From an uncultured Prevotellaceae bacterium (GTDB taxonomy: Bacteria > Bacteroidota > Bacteroidia > Bacteroidales > Muribaculaceae): a DNA stretch of 64,000 bases. The stretch lies in the NCBI GenBank assembly GCA_905207705.1, contig CAJLMA010000002.1, forward strand, positions 310,001 to 374,000, in the 5' to 3' direction. The translations under genes were made by a program, and so were the position numbers. The notes under the pieces were generated by a model, which was not told where the DNA came from, searched no databases, and saw nothing but the letters and a program-made list of their open reading frames with translations. Every line of letters starts with the position of its first letter. Within the stretch, counting starts at the first letter, position 1. Shown here in pieces: positions 16,585-26,065 of this stretch.

Positions 16585-19056
16585 TTACAAGATTACTTTG
16601 AATGCCTTCCCGGCAACTTTTACGATGCAAACACCGCCGGCCGACACAGGTATTTCTGTCGCTTTCCCTGTGTACAACATGCGGCCAGACAAGTCGTAAA
16701 CCTCTACTGCGACAGCCTCGCCGGTACCGTCTACCACAATCATGCCATCCACGACAGTCACCAACACCTCGTCGGCATCGATTCCATCCACGCCGCCGCT
16801 TCCTATTTCCTTGATGTTATAGTATCTCCAAGCATTAGAGTTTTTATAAGCATCAACACTGCCAACAGGCACATACACCGTAAAATCATCACTATGTGAT
16901 CCTATGCCTGAAGTTGTCGGGGGAACAGGATTCAACGATGTGAATTCTGCCAACTTTTGGCTGCTAAAAGCAGATATTCCAATAGAATTAACTGTCTTTC
17001 CAATAGTCACCTTGGTCATTTCGGGGCAGTAGAAAGCGTATGTCCCTATGCTCACCACTCCGTCTGGGACAACCACCGTCTTTATCGAGCCACAGTTATT
17101 AAAGCCATAGTCTCCGATTCTGACCACACCGTCAGGTATCACGAGGTTCTCGACCAATACACCATTGACATACAATGACGAAGGCTTATCCCCACCACCC
17201 GTATAAAACGGGCTTGCATACTCATTTGCAAAAGTACTCCTCTCGCACCAATCCGCTAAGTCATCTATATAAACACTCATGCCGTAACGGTCGTCGTCTG
17301 CCCAAGAACCCGCATTAAAAGCGCGACTCTCAAACGTTTTCGGCCCTGAAACCGTAACCGAGCGCATGGAGAGGCACAATGAAAAAGCCTCCTCCCCGAC
17401 GGTAGTCACATTCTTGGGCAAAGTGATGGATGTAAGCCCTGAGTTATTGAAACATTTTTCAGGTATCTCACGCACTCCCGTGCCTAAATCCACAGTCGCC
17501 AACGACGCGCAATCGGCAAAGGCCTCGACGCCTATCGAAGTGATTCGCGACGGGATAGTAATCGACTTCAGTCCTGAGCTTTTGAAACAACGTTCAGATA
17601 TCTGCCTCAATCCATTGCCTAAGTTCGCTTCTGCCAACGACGCACACTCCGCAAAAGCCTCCTCTCCCAACGAGGTTACGTTGTCGGGTAAAGTGACGGA
17701 AGTAAGCCCCGACCCGGAGAAACAATTCTCAGGTATTGTCGTCAATCCGCTGCCAATAGACACAGAAGCCAAACTCTTGCAATTGAAGCAATAACTTCCC
17801 ATGCTTGTGATGCTGTTAGGTATGGTTACCGATGTAAGACCGCTACTCTGAAATGCAGAACTTCCCAACTCCTGCACGCCGTCAGGGATGACGATCGACT
17901 GCAACGAGCTGCAAGAGCAAAACGCCCAATCTTGAATAACGCGCAAAGTCGGCGGCAACACGACAGACTGCAATGACGTGCATTCGTAAAACGAATACTC
18001 TCCAAGAGTGGTTATATTCGCGTTAATCCTCGCCTCGCGCAAATTCGTGCTACAAAAAAACAGATTGTTGCCAAGCGACGTGACACTCTCAGGAATATCC
18101 AGCGTCTGCAATGTACTGCTATGAAAGGCCGCGAATCCGATGCTCTTCAACCCATCCGGCAGATTAACGGTCTGAAAATCGCCCCAGCAATAAGCAAACA
18201 CCTCATCTCCTATCTCGGTCACTCCCGACGGGACCGTCACCGAGTTCAGCTTCGCCCCGGCAAAAGCGTATGAGTTGATTTTCGTCACGCCGTCGGGAAT
18301 AACGATGTCATAAGTGGCATCAGCTCCACCTACATGCAAAAATCCTTTATTATATGCCAACGGATTGGAATAAACATTGCTAAAATCAATATTGCACCAT
18401 TGGACAAGATTATCTATATACAAATTCTGTGTTCCTGTTTCATTAAAAGCGTCTTCACCGATAGATTTCAATCCGCTGCCTATCGTAATCTGATAAAGAT
18501 TCGGACAATCTTCAAAAGCACTGGACGGAAGTGAAGTGACCAAGTCGCCAATCTCCACAATTTGGATATTATCATTTCTCGAAAACGGTGGATTAAATTC
18601 CCAAAGTCCTCCGGGAAGAATGAAATCGCGCCCCATGTACACATTCACCACCGGGACTCCATCAAACACCCTCGTCATAGAAGAACCGCTCTGCTTGAAT
18701 TCTATCGGCTCATTGCTGTCCTCAATCGTTATCCATTTCACACCGCTGCCATAAAACGCATTGTCATAGATTACAGTCACAGTCTTGGGTATTCGCATTC
18801 CTGTCAAATTCTTCGCACCGTTAAAAGCACGCTTCCCGATTTGCGTCACGGTGTAAGTCTTTCCATTATAAGGATTTATCACCTGCTCCGGTATACTTGC
18901 AGTCCCGGAACAGTGCTTATTGACCGATACCTCACAGGTAGTTTCGTCCAAAGAGACATATTCCAACCCATCATAACTAAACACATCCGCCATGGCCACC
19001 GATGCTATCAGAAATGCCGCAACGGCAAACAAAGTTCTAATAAAACACCTTTTCAT
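16585..19056 (-). CDS. BspA-like leucine-rich repeat surface protein (third of cluster)
   Basis: 823 residues with a signal peptide (about 1-23, ending AMA-D) and about 25 LRR_5 (Treponema pallidum-type) repeats of ~23 residues, for example LTSVTIPNSITSMGSYCF. The repeats are interrupted by segments such as YIDDLADWCE. The C-terminal ~60 residues (VEVYDLSGRMLYTGKATE to GKAFKVIL) form a T9SS-like or beta-strand tail shared with the two genes upstream. BspA-type proteins are surface adhesins in oral and gut Bacteroidetes; the ligand here is unknown. It is the last gene of a three-gene same-strand cluster, 44 bp after its neighbour, and is followed by a strong terminator. Confidence 0.88.
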   Translation of the reverse strand: MKRCFIRTLFAVAAFLIASVAMADVFSYDGLEYVSLDETTCEVSVNKHCSGTASIPEQVINPYNGKTYTVTQIGKRAFNGAKNLTGMRIPKTVTVIYDNAFYGSGVKWITIEDSNEPIEFKQSGSSMTRVFDGVPVVNVYMGRDFILPGGLWEFNPPFSRNDNIQIVEIGDLVTSLPSSAFEDCPNLYQITIGSGLKSIGEDAFNETGTQNLYIDNLVQWCNIDFSNVYSNPLAYNKGFLHVGGADATYDIVIPDGVTKINSYAFAGAKLNSVTVPSGVTEIGDEVFAYCWGDFQTVNLPDGLKSIGFAAFHSSTLQTLDIPESVTSLGNNLFFCSTNLREARINANITTLGEYSFYECTSLQSVVLPPTLRVIQDWAFCSCSSLQSIVIPDGVQELGSSAFQSSGLTSVTIPNSITSMGSYCFNCKSLASVSIGSGLTTIPENCFSGSGLTSVTLPDNVTSLGEEAFAECASLAEANLGNGLRQISERCFKSSGLKSITIPSRITSIGVEAFADCASLATVDLGTGVREIPEKCFNNSGLTSITLPKNVTTVGEEAFSLCLSMRSVTVSGPKTFESRAFNAGSWADDDRYGMSVYIDDLADWCERSTFANEYASPFYTGGGDKPSSLYVNGVLVENLVIPDGVVRIGDYGFNNCGSIKTVVVPDGVVSIGTYAFYCPEMTKVTIGKTVNSIGISAFSSQKLAEFTSLNPVPPTTSGIGSHSDDFTVYVPVGSVDAYKNSNAWRYYNIKEIGSGGVDGIDADEVLVTVVDGMIVVDGTGEAVAVEVYDLSGRMLYTGKATEIPVSAGGVCIVKVAGKAFKVIL

Positions 19057-19100
19057 ATTTTTAATTGTACTTATTAAAATTGCACTTATTTTAAATAAAA

Positions 19101-22100
19101 TTATAATGCAACCTTAAACGTGTGGCCAGCCACACGCACAATGTAAATCCCATTATCGAGAGCTACCGATGCAGCGTTACCGCAATATACGCGCAGCCCG
19201 GCAATGTTGTAGACTTCGACCATGGCATCTTCACCGGCACCTTCCACAACAAGGTTGGCACCTTTGAAATACACTTTCAAGGTATCCTCGCCTATCGCGC
19301 CGACCGAGCCTGACGGAAATTCCGATTTATTCCTGAAATTATACCAGCACTCGGCCATGTTGTATGCGTCGACAGAACCTTCAGGCACGCTCAACGAGGC
19401 ATTGAGATATGTATCAACCGAGAATGTGTTGGCATAAGCCACCGGAGGCTCCGGATTGTCAACCTTTACCGTCATTAGCGACAAGCAATTGTAAAACGCC
19501 TTGTTACCGACGTTTTTGACGGTCTGCGGCAAATGCAAATCAGTCAACACGGAGCAATTGTAAAACGCCGACTCTCCGATTGATTCCAGACTCTCGCCAA
19601 GCGACAGCATTGCCATGCCGCTGCAATCGTAGAAGGCATTATCGCCGATTGAAGTCACATTTGCAGGAACACTCATTGAAACCAATCCCGTACAGCCATA
19701 GAATGCCGACTCTCCTATCTCGGTGATATTTTCTGGCAGATTCACCGACAACAATCCCGTACAGCCATAGAATGCCGACTCTCCTATCTCGGTGATATTT
19801 TCCGGCAGATTCACCGACAACAATCCCGTGCAGCCGTAGAAAGTGCGGGCAGCAATATTGCCCAATGCCGAACCGCTTTCAAACCTCAATGAAGTCAATC
19901 CCGTACACCCTTCAAAGGCGGAAGCGCCCATGGATGCCACCCTGGCCGGAATATCGAAATAAGTCAACCCCTCGCAGTTCTTAAAAGCATCGTCACCGAT
20001 GTAAACTACACCATCTGACATATCAAACGAAGCCAAGGCTCCACAATCCGCAAAAGCCGATTCGCCTATGCTCTCTATATCTCCGTCAATTGATACTTCT
20101 GTCAATCCGTACATGACATCGCCATAAATAGTATACCGGCAGCATTCATAAAACATGTAAGGGATTATTTCGGTGACGTTGGGTCCCAATTCGACAGAAC
20201 TTAGCCAATAGCTAAAGGGAGAACTTTTAAATTCCGTATCTTTTTTAAGATTACGTCCTACATACATATAATAATCAGACCCATTGATACCAAGGAAAGC
20301 ACCTTCCGATATCAGCAAAGGCACGTCGCTGTCTTCGATTATTAATTCTTGAAAGGCTGGATGTTGAGAATTGCCACCGGTTTCAGATGTACTGCCGAAA
20401 ATATTACCTATCTTTGTCACGTTGCCAGAGATAGTCAAAGAACTCAAATAGCTACTCACTGCTACGCGATAACTTGAATTTTCGAGCGTTATGTTCCTGC
20501 CAACATACATCTTTTCTATCACGCTGTTCTCAAACAAATCGCCGGCACTATAATCGTTATACGGATAATAATCGAAATATAGTTTAACCTCCAAATCATC
20601 TTGTGAATCCTCAAACGTCACCTGCTTGATGCCGGTACACTTGGCAAACGCGCTCGTATAAACATTCTTTACTGTCGCGGGGATGGTCACTGTCTCAAGC
20701 CCTGAGCATCCGGCAAACACATAACGGTTTAAAACACTAATGCTTGCAGGCAAGTCAAATGAAGTCAACCCGCTGCAACCGTAAAAGGCATATTCTCCCA
20801 AGTCGGTCATGCCGTCGTGCAGCGAAAGCGACGTGAAGCATTCACCGCCATAGAATGCGTAAGGCTTGATTGCCGAAATGTCCGAAGGAATTGCCAAATC
20901 GGTCATAAGGCTGCCGCTCATGTACAATTTGTGCGCCTTCGACAACGGATTGCTTAGCAAATCTTCAAAATTGATTCTGCACCACGCCGACAGGTTGGAG
21001 ACATGCACTTCCTCCAACTTATTGCAGTTCTCGAAATATTCTTCCTCAAACTCGGTTATGTTATTGCCCACCGTCAACTTTTTCAAGGAAGCGAGGTCTT
21101 CGGCAAAGCACTTCTTGGCGATACTGCGCCCGAGATACAAAGTCTCTAACGGAGCATCGCGGAACGGACGATTGAAATCGTCGTCGGTAAATGTCAACGT
21201 TCCTCCGTCTTCCAATGTCAAGCTCTTTAATGCCGTGCATTCCCTAAATGCTCCTTCTCCTATCATACCCACAGTGGAAGGAATCGTGAGCGACTTCAGG
21301 CTGGCACAGCCGTAAAAAGCGTAAGGCTTGACTGCTGAAACACCAGAAGGAACCACCAAATCGGTCACCAAGTTACCGTCCACATACAGGCTTTTTGCAT
21401 AATACAGCGGATTTTGTCCTTCATCGGTAAAGTCATACTGGCACCATGCCGACAAGTTCTTAACTTCCACATGTTGCAACCCTGTACAGCCGAGGAAAGT
21501 GTTGTTGCCTATGCTTTGCAGGCCTGCTCCCATGTATAGCGACTGCAATCCTGCGCAACCGTTGAACAAATCATCGCCCAACGAAGTTACCATGTCGCCG
21601 ATGGAAACAGTCTTCAGTTCCTCTATTCCGGCAAACGGACTAATGCCATCGGTGGCATCATAGTCCAATTGGCGGTTAAGCGTGAGCGTCTCTATCGGAT
21701 GATTGGAGAACAAGCCTTCACCATCGCCGGTACGGCCTAAGAACAACGGTGTGTCGCCATATTCAATCGTAAGCGTCTTCAAAGCCGTGCTGCCGACGAA
21801 ACCCGACAATTCGGTGACAATGCCGCTCACCGTGGCATTCTCCACATTCTCGCCCCAGCTGAGGTCAGCATTCCTGCCAAGATAGACCGTTTTCACATTC
21901 TCGCCTAACTGTATGGTAGCAGAGACTGCACTATCAATAAAGCCGGTCAACGGCTCTGCACTGTCCTCAAACGTTATTGTCTCTATTGCCGGATCGCCGA
22001 AATAATTGGAATAGTCGTTGAATGCGTCAAATCCTATTTCGGTGACAGTGCCGGGAATCGTTATCGACTTCAGGTTGTCGCAACCCCAAAACTGCGACCT

Positions 22101-22409
22101 GCCTATCTTTTTAAGCCCTTCGGGCATAATTACGTCAGTAACAGAACTACCACGGAATGCATATTCGCCGATTTCCGTTACGTTGTAAGTCGTTCCGTTG
22201 TAGGTCACGGTGGCAGGTATTACCACACGGCCTGAATAGTCCGGCCCCCGAAGATTTGCATCGTCATTCACCGCAGCATGACCATCGTCATAAAACCAAT
22301 AAAACACACCGCCTACCCAATCTTCACCTATGGCAGTAGCCGCCGATACCGTCCCTGCTGACAACGACAGTACGGTCGCCAGTAACGATTTCAGAAATAT
22401 CTTATTCAT
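19101..22409 (-). CDS. BspA-like leucine-rich repeat surface protein (second of cluster)
   Basis: 1102 residues with a signal peptide (about 1-23, ending VSA-A) and a long array of LRR_5 repeats (patterns like CTGLLSVNLPENITEIGESAF), plus non-canonical LYVGRN-type and NLSAWC insertions that recur several times. The C-terminus (VEVYNIAGLRVYCGNAAS to GHTFKVAL) matches the tails of the flanking paralogues. Two neighbouring repeats near residues 860-910 are nearly identical in DNA (see the repeat at 19684-19821). It is probably exported and surface-anchored. The gap to the next gene is 44 bp and to the previous gene 28 bp, so the three genes likely form one transcript. Confidence 0.88.
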   Translation of the reverse strand: MNKIFLKSLLATVLSLSAGTVSAATAIGEDWVGGVFYWFYDDGHAAVNDDANLRGPDYSGRVVIPATVTYNGTTYNVTEIGEYAFRGSSVTDVIMPEGLKKIGRSQFWGCDNLKSITIPGTVTEIGFDAFNDYSNYFGDPAIETITFEDSAEPLTGFIDSAVSATIQLGENVKTVYLGRNADLSWGENVENATVSGIVTELSGFVGSTALKTLTIEYGDTPLFLGRTGDGEGLFSNHPIETLTLNRQLDYDATDGISPFAGIEELKTVSIGDMVTSLGDDLFNGCAGLQSLYMGAGLQSIGNNTFLGCTGLQHVEVKNLSAWCQYDFTDEGQNPLYYAKSLYVDGNLVTDLVVPSGVSAVKPYAFYGCASLKSLTIPSTVGMIGEGAFRECTALKSLTLEDGGTLTFTDDDFNRPFRDAPLETLYLGRSIAKKCFAEDLASLKKLTVGNNITEFEEEYFENCNKLEEVHVSNLSAWCRINFEDLLSNPLSKAHKLYMSGSLMTDLAIPSDISAIKPYAFYGGECFTSLSLHDGMTDLGEYAFYGCSGLTSFDLPASISVLNRYVFAGCSGLETVTIPATVKNVYTSAFAKCTGIKQVTFEDSQDDLEVKLYFDYYPYNDYSAGDLFENSVIEKMYVGRNITLENSSYRVAVSSYLSSLTISGNVTKIGNIFGSTSETGGNSQHPAFQELIIEDSDVPLLISEGAFLGINGSDYYMYVGRNLKKDTEFKSSPFSYWLSSVELGPNVTEIIPYMFYECCRYTIYGDVMYGLTEVSIDGDIESIGESAFADCGALASFDMSDGVVYIGDDAFKNCEGLTYFDIPARVASMGASAFEGCTGLTSLRFESGSALGNIAARTFYGCTGLLSVNLPENITEIGESAFYGCTGLLSVNLPENITEIGESAFYGCTGLVSMSVPANVTSIGDNAFYDCSGMAMLSLGESLESIGESAFYNCSVLTDLHLPQTVKNVGNKAFYNCLSLMTVKVDNPEPPVAYANTFSVDTYLNASLSVPEGSVDAYNMAECWYNFRNKSEFPSGSVGAIGEDTLKVYFKGANLVVEGAGEDAMVEVYNIAGLRVYCGNAASVALDNGIYIVRVAGHTFKVAL
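19684..19821 (-). repeat. Tandem duplication of a 69-bp LRR unit
   Basis: Two adjacent 69-bp copies (19684-19752 and 19753-19821) differ at a single base (TTCTGG versus TTCCGG) and encode the same 23-residue LRR. Other repeats of the gene are far more diverged, so this is a recent in-frame duplication. Confidence 0.95.
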
Positions 22410-22437
22410 CTTTTCATTATTTTAATTTTTCACACCG

Positions 22438-24045
22438 TTACAAAATGACTTTAAACGTTTGTCCATCCACACGCACCACATATACACCATGCTCCAATCC
22501 TTCGACCACGGTATCATGGCCGTTGTAGACGCACTGGCCACCTATGTTGTAAACCTCCACCGTGGCTCCGTCGGCAGCTCCGTCCACAATCACACTTCCG
22601 TCAGCAGCCCTCACCGACACGGCATCGCCCACGACAGTTTCGGCAACTCCACTGAAATCTGCTTCAACGATATTGTCAAAATTTATCCAATAATCGGCCC
22701 TGAAATATGCCGACCGGCTGCCAACCGGCACTCTCAGCACGGCGTTCTGATAAACTGCATCTATAAATCCGAGTAAACCGGTAGTCGTCCACCACTTTTT
22801 GCTAGTGAATTCAGGCGGTGTAGGATTCAGCGAATTCACTTCTACGATATTCGGGCAATCCTCAAAAGCCCCTGGATAGATTGTTTTCATATTAGATCCG
22901 AAAGTCACCGAAACCAAATTGGTACATCCTTTAAACATACACCCCGGAACATCCCGCACAGATTCGGGCAACACAATAGAAGCCAAACTGCTGCAACCAT
23001 TAAATGCATCATCTCCAAAAGAAAATGTTACGCCATCCGGTAAATTTATAGATGTCAGACTACTGCAATTCATAAACGCCCTCCCAGAGATAGACTTCAA
23101 CCCGTCAGGCAAGTTTACCGTTTTCAAGCTGCTGCAGTCCGAAAATGCTCCACTTTCAATCTCCTTCAAACTTTCAGGCATGTTTATCGATGTCAAGCTG
23201 CTACACTGACAGAAAGCCCTCAAACCAATAGTCTCCACACTGTTGGGCAATTTTACCGACTTCAAGTTACTACAACCAAGGAAAGCTTCATAATCAATAT
23301 ACATGAGATTATCACCACCTATTTCGACAGTTTCCAATTTACTACAATTCATGAATGCACCATTCCACAATTTTGTAATACTTTCGGGCAATGTGACAGA
23401 AGTCAATCCCACCCCCCTAAACGCACTGCTGCCGACCGACTCCACATCGCCGTCGAACGTCACCGGCGACAAATCGGCGCATCCGTCAAATGCATAATTA
23501 CTTATCTCGAACACCCTATAAGGCAAGGTTATCGATGTCAAGCCCGAGCCGGCAAAAACCCTCTCACCTATTGAAGTCAGGCTCTCTGGGAGATTGATTG
23601 AAGTCAAATCAGTACAATTCTCAAAAGCCGACTCGCCTATTTCCCTGACACGTCCACTAAAGGTGATCGATTTAATGGAACTGTCGGAAAAAGTCCCTTC
23701 ACTGATTTCAGCCACACTTGCCGGCCATTCTATCGACGGAAGTCTGCAACGGGCAAAAGCCCTCTCACCTATATATGTGAGTGTCGGCGGCATTAAGAGC
23801 GTTTTCAAGCTGCAATTCGCAAATGCCTCGTCTCCTATACCGACAACTGTGTATCCATTGGCTGTCATCGGAATTACAATATCACCACTGTACGAAACTC
23901 CCACATCCACTGGAGCCACCTCGCATCCTCCTTCCACAATATTATAATAAATACCGTCTGCTTCAAAATCAGAAGCAGAAGAGACAAAAGCTGCCGACAC
24001 GAACGCTGCCGACACAATTGGTTTAAGTAATGTCTTGAATTTCAT
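22438..24045 (-). CDS. BspA-like leucine-rich repeat surface protein (first of cluster)
   Basis: 535 residues with a signal peptide (about 1-24) and a continuous array of LRR_5 repeats (LTSINLPESLTSIGERVFAG-like), from about residue 50 to 420. A PxxF/Trp-rich capping segment follows, then a C-terminal tail (VEVYNIGGQCVYNGHDTV to GQTFKVIL) homologous to those of the next two genes. Likely exported and surface-exposed. It is the first gene of the cluster; its 5' region lies in the 630-bp gap to the right. Confidence 0.88.
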   Translation of the reverse strand: MKFKTLLKPIVSAAFVSAAFVSSASDFEADGIYYNIVEGGCEVAPVDVGVSYSGDIVIPMTANGYTVVGIGDEAFANCSLKTLLMPPTLTYIGERAFARCRLPSIEWPASVAEISEGTFSDSSIKSITFSGRVREIGESAFENCTDLTSINLPESLTSIGERVFAGSGLTSITLPYRVFEISNYAFDGCADLSPVTFDGDVESVGSSAFRGVGLTSVTLPESITKLWNGAFMNCSKLETVEIGGDNLMYIDYEAFLGCSNLKSVKLPNSVETIGLRAFCQCSSLTSINMPESLKEIESGAFSDCSSLKTVNLPDGLKSISGRAFMNCSSLTSINLPDGVTFSFGDDAFNGCSSLASIVLPESVRDVPGCMFKGCTNLVSVTFGSNMKTIYPGAFEDCPNIVEVNSLNPTPPEFTSKKWWTTTGLLGFIDAVYQNAVLRVPVGSRSAYFRADYWINFDNIVEADFSGVAETVVGDAVSVRAADGSVIVDGAADGATVEVYNIGGQCVYNGHDTVVEGLEHGVYVVRVDGQTFKVIL

Positions 24046-24674
24046 AGTTTTTTATTTTTGTTTATCATATTGTCTATAAATTGCATATATGGCATCATGG
24101 TTGGCTTAGTGCCATACATCTTTCACCTACATCGGCTTTTAGCCATAAAGGTAAGCAGGAACACAAATGTCGATTTCAACTGATTGCCGGCAATGGCATA
24201 GCCCGGCCATAGACATGACGAAGCGCGGCTCCAACCGAGTTGAAACCGTAACTTTACAATAGATACGCTTTGATTTTTCTTGATATTCCGTCTGCATAGC
24301 CCAATTATCACTGAGTTTATACTTGAACTCAGCCAATCTACTCTGCAAGACGGGACGCAGATTGAAGTCCTAAAATGACACAAGGAGAAGAGCCGTCCCA
24401 TTGCTTTCAGCCGTATCACATATCACATCACATGACACACCGAATTGCCAAGGCAATGTAATCTCCTTTCAGAACACAGAATTCTGATTTGCACTACAAA
24501 TGTAGCAAACAATTACCAAACATAATGTTAAAAAATAATAACTACAAACAAATAGAGACGCGATTAATCGCGTCTCCGAGACCATTGCAGCAAGCAAAAG
24601 CTTGCTAATCAGCATATACCACTTTATGCACTATAAATTATGCCTTCATACGCTATATTTTGTCATGCCTCGCA
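24046..24674. other. Long intergenic region between the LRR cluster and rpe
   Basis: 629 bases without a gene I can support. The part next to 24045 must carry the promoter for the LRR cluster. Between 24123 and 24419 two overlapping minus-strand frames stay open (98 and 69 codons) but match nothing I recognise. The right side holds a perfect 22-bp palindrome (24555-24576) and a small hairpin (24589-24606) that may end rpe transcription. Confidence 0.6.
24555..24606 (-). terminator. Possible terminator of rpe (palindrome plus hairpin)
   Basis: GAGACGCGATTAATCGCGTCTC (24555-24576) is a perfect palindrome. AGCAAGC pairs with GCTTGCT at 24589-24606. Both lie 70-120 bp past the rpe stop on the minus strand, with only a weak T-rich tract after them. 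Confidence 0.45.
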
Positions 24675-25319
24675 TCACAACTGCTTCAATCCGCAGATGG
24701 CTCCGACAGGATCGTCCGATTTGAATACGAAATTCCCTGCAACAAGGATATCAGCTCCGGCCTCTTTGAGCAACTTGCCGGTTTCGAGGTTCACGCCTCC
24801 GTCCACTTCTATCAATGCCTTGGAATTGCGTCGGGCTATCAATTCGCGCAATTCTTTGACCTTATTCAAAGTGTTGTAAATAAACTTCTGCCCTCCAAAT
24901 CCCGGATTGACCGACATTAGCAATACAAGATCGAGTTCTTCCACTATGTCTTGCAACATGCACACGGGAGTTGCTGGATTCAATGTTACTCCAGCCTTCA
25001 TTCCGGCATTTTTTATTTGCTGCACCACCCTGTTAAGATGCGGACACACCTCATAATGCACGTTCATTATTTCGGCACCGCAGTCTTTCACTTCATTTAC
25101 AAACTTTTGCGGCTCCACTATCATGAGATGCACGTCAAGAGGCTTGCTGCACAACTTTTGCACATATTTCATGACCGGAAATCCGAATGAGATATTTGGC
25201 ACGAAAACGCCATCCATTACGTCGAGATGAAGCATGTCGGCATTGCTGGCATTTATCATCTCAAGGTCTTTGTTCAAGTTACCAAAATCGGCCGAAAGTA
25301 GTGATGGAGAAACTAACAT
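24675..25319 (-). CDS. rpe: Ribulose-phosphate 3-epimerase
   Basis: Interconverts ribulose-5-phosphate and xylulose-5-phosphate in the pentose phosphate pathway (cytoplasm). The 214-residue TIM-barrel protein has normal length and all landmarks: SPSLLSADFGNL at the start, the metal/catalytic residues H31 and D33 in LHLDVMDG, H64 in DVHLMI, the MSVNPGFGGQKF loop, and VDGGVN with the second catalytic Asp. GNFVFKSDDP is the phosphate-binding end. The DedA-family gene lies 25 bp upstream on the same strand. Confidence 0.97.
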   Translation of the reverse strand: MLVSPSLLSADFGNLNKDLEMINASNADMLHLDVMDGVFVPNISFGFPVMKYVQKLCSKPLDVHLMIVEPQKFVNEVKDCGAEIMNVHYEVCPHLNRVVQQIKNAGMKAGVTLNPATPVCMLQDIVEELDLVLLMSVNPGFGGQKFIYNTLNKVKELRELIARRNSKALIEVDGGVNLETGKLLKEAGADILVAGNFVFKSDDPVGAICGLKQL

Positions 25320-25344
25320 AATATTTAATTAACTGACGATGACT

Positions 25345-26004
25345 TTATTTTTCAGGAACATTCTTGGCAACCGGCTTCTTCTTGAAAGCGTGATATAAGA
25401 TGAAAATTACAATCAACGCTATCACTGCATAACCGGCATAATTGAGATACTGGTTATAGTGTTCTATGTTTGCACGCAACTCAGCTTCCTCGACAAATGT
25501 GCTGAGCCAATATCCAAGGACGGCAAGCACCACATTCCACAAGCCTGCGCCAAGCGTTGTATATAACAAGAATTTACCAAAGTGCATGCGAGCCAAGCCT
25601 GCCGGAATCGAAATCAACTGGCGAATAGCCGGGAGCAGACGGCCTATGAACGTCGATATGGCACCATGCTTGTCGAAATATACTTCGGCCTGGTGAATTT
25701 TTTCTCCGTTGAGCAAGCACATGTGGCCAAGACGGCTGTCGGCAAACTTGTACACAAGCGGACGCCCAATCCACATTGCAACATAATAATTGAAAATAGC
25801 ACCAATCATAGCACCAATGGTTGCAAACACGACAACCAAATAAATGTCAAGTCCGCTACCTGGCTGCATGGCTTTAAACGCTGCTGGCGGGACTACAATT
25901 TCGGAAGGGAATGGAATAAATGAACTTTCAATTGCCATCAGCAACGTAATGTAACCATAGTTCATGTTTTCCATAAACCATTCGTAAATTGCGAGTGTAT
26001 CCAT
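25345..26004 (-). CDS. DedA family membrane protein
   Basis: 219 residues with about five hydrophobic segments. It has the DedA/SNARE-associated core: FIPFPSEIVVPPAAF near residue 30, the FxGRxxPxxR motif FIGRLLPAIRQLISIPAG, and GAGLWNVVLAVLGYW. DedA proteins act as membrane lipid (undecaprenyl-phosphate or phospholipid) carriers or scramblases in several bacteria; the role here is inferred from family. A short Lys-rich cytoplasmic tail ends the protein. It is probably co-transcribed with rpe, 25 bp downstream. Confidence 0.9.
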   Translation of the reverse strand: MDTLAIYEWFMENMNYGYITLLMAIESSFIPFPSEIVVPPAAFKAMQPGSGLDIYLVVVFATIGAMIGAIFNYYVAMWIGRPLVYKFADSRLGHMCLLNGEKIHQAEVYFDKHGAISTFIGRLLPAIRQLISIPAGLARMHFGKFLLYTTLGAGLWNVVLAVLGYWLSTFVEEAELRANIEHYNQYLNYAGYAVIALIVIFILYHAFKKKPVAKNVPEK

Positions 26005-26065
26005 ACTGTTTTTTTATTTGATAATGTTTTCCTAATTCGCTACAAAATTAATCATTCTGTCATAA

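Noticed and set aside
19101..22409. BspA repeat arrays as a DNA repeat locus or CRISPR
   Set aside because: Repeats are protein-level LRR units in one long reading frame with diverged DNA, except for the single 69-bp duplication.
24555..24576. Perfect 22-bp palindrome as a CRISPR-like or mobile repeat
   Set aside because: Only one copy in the window and no spacers; better explained as a terminator or binding site.
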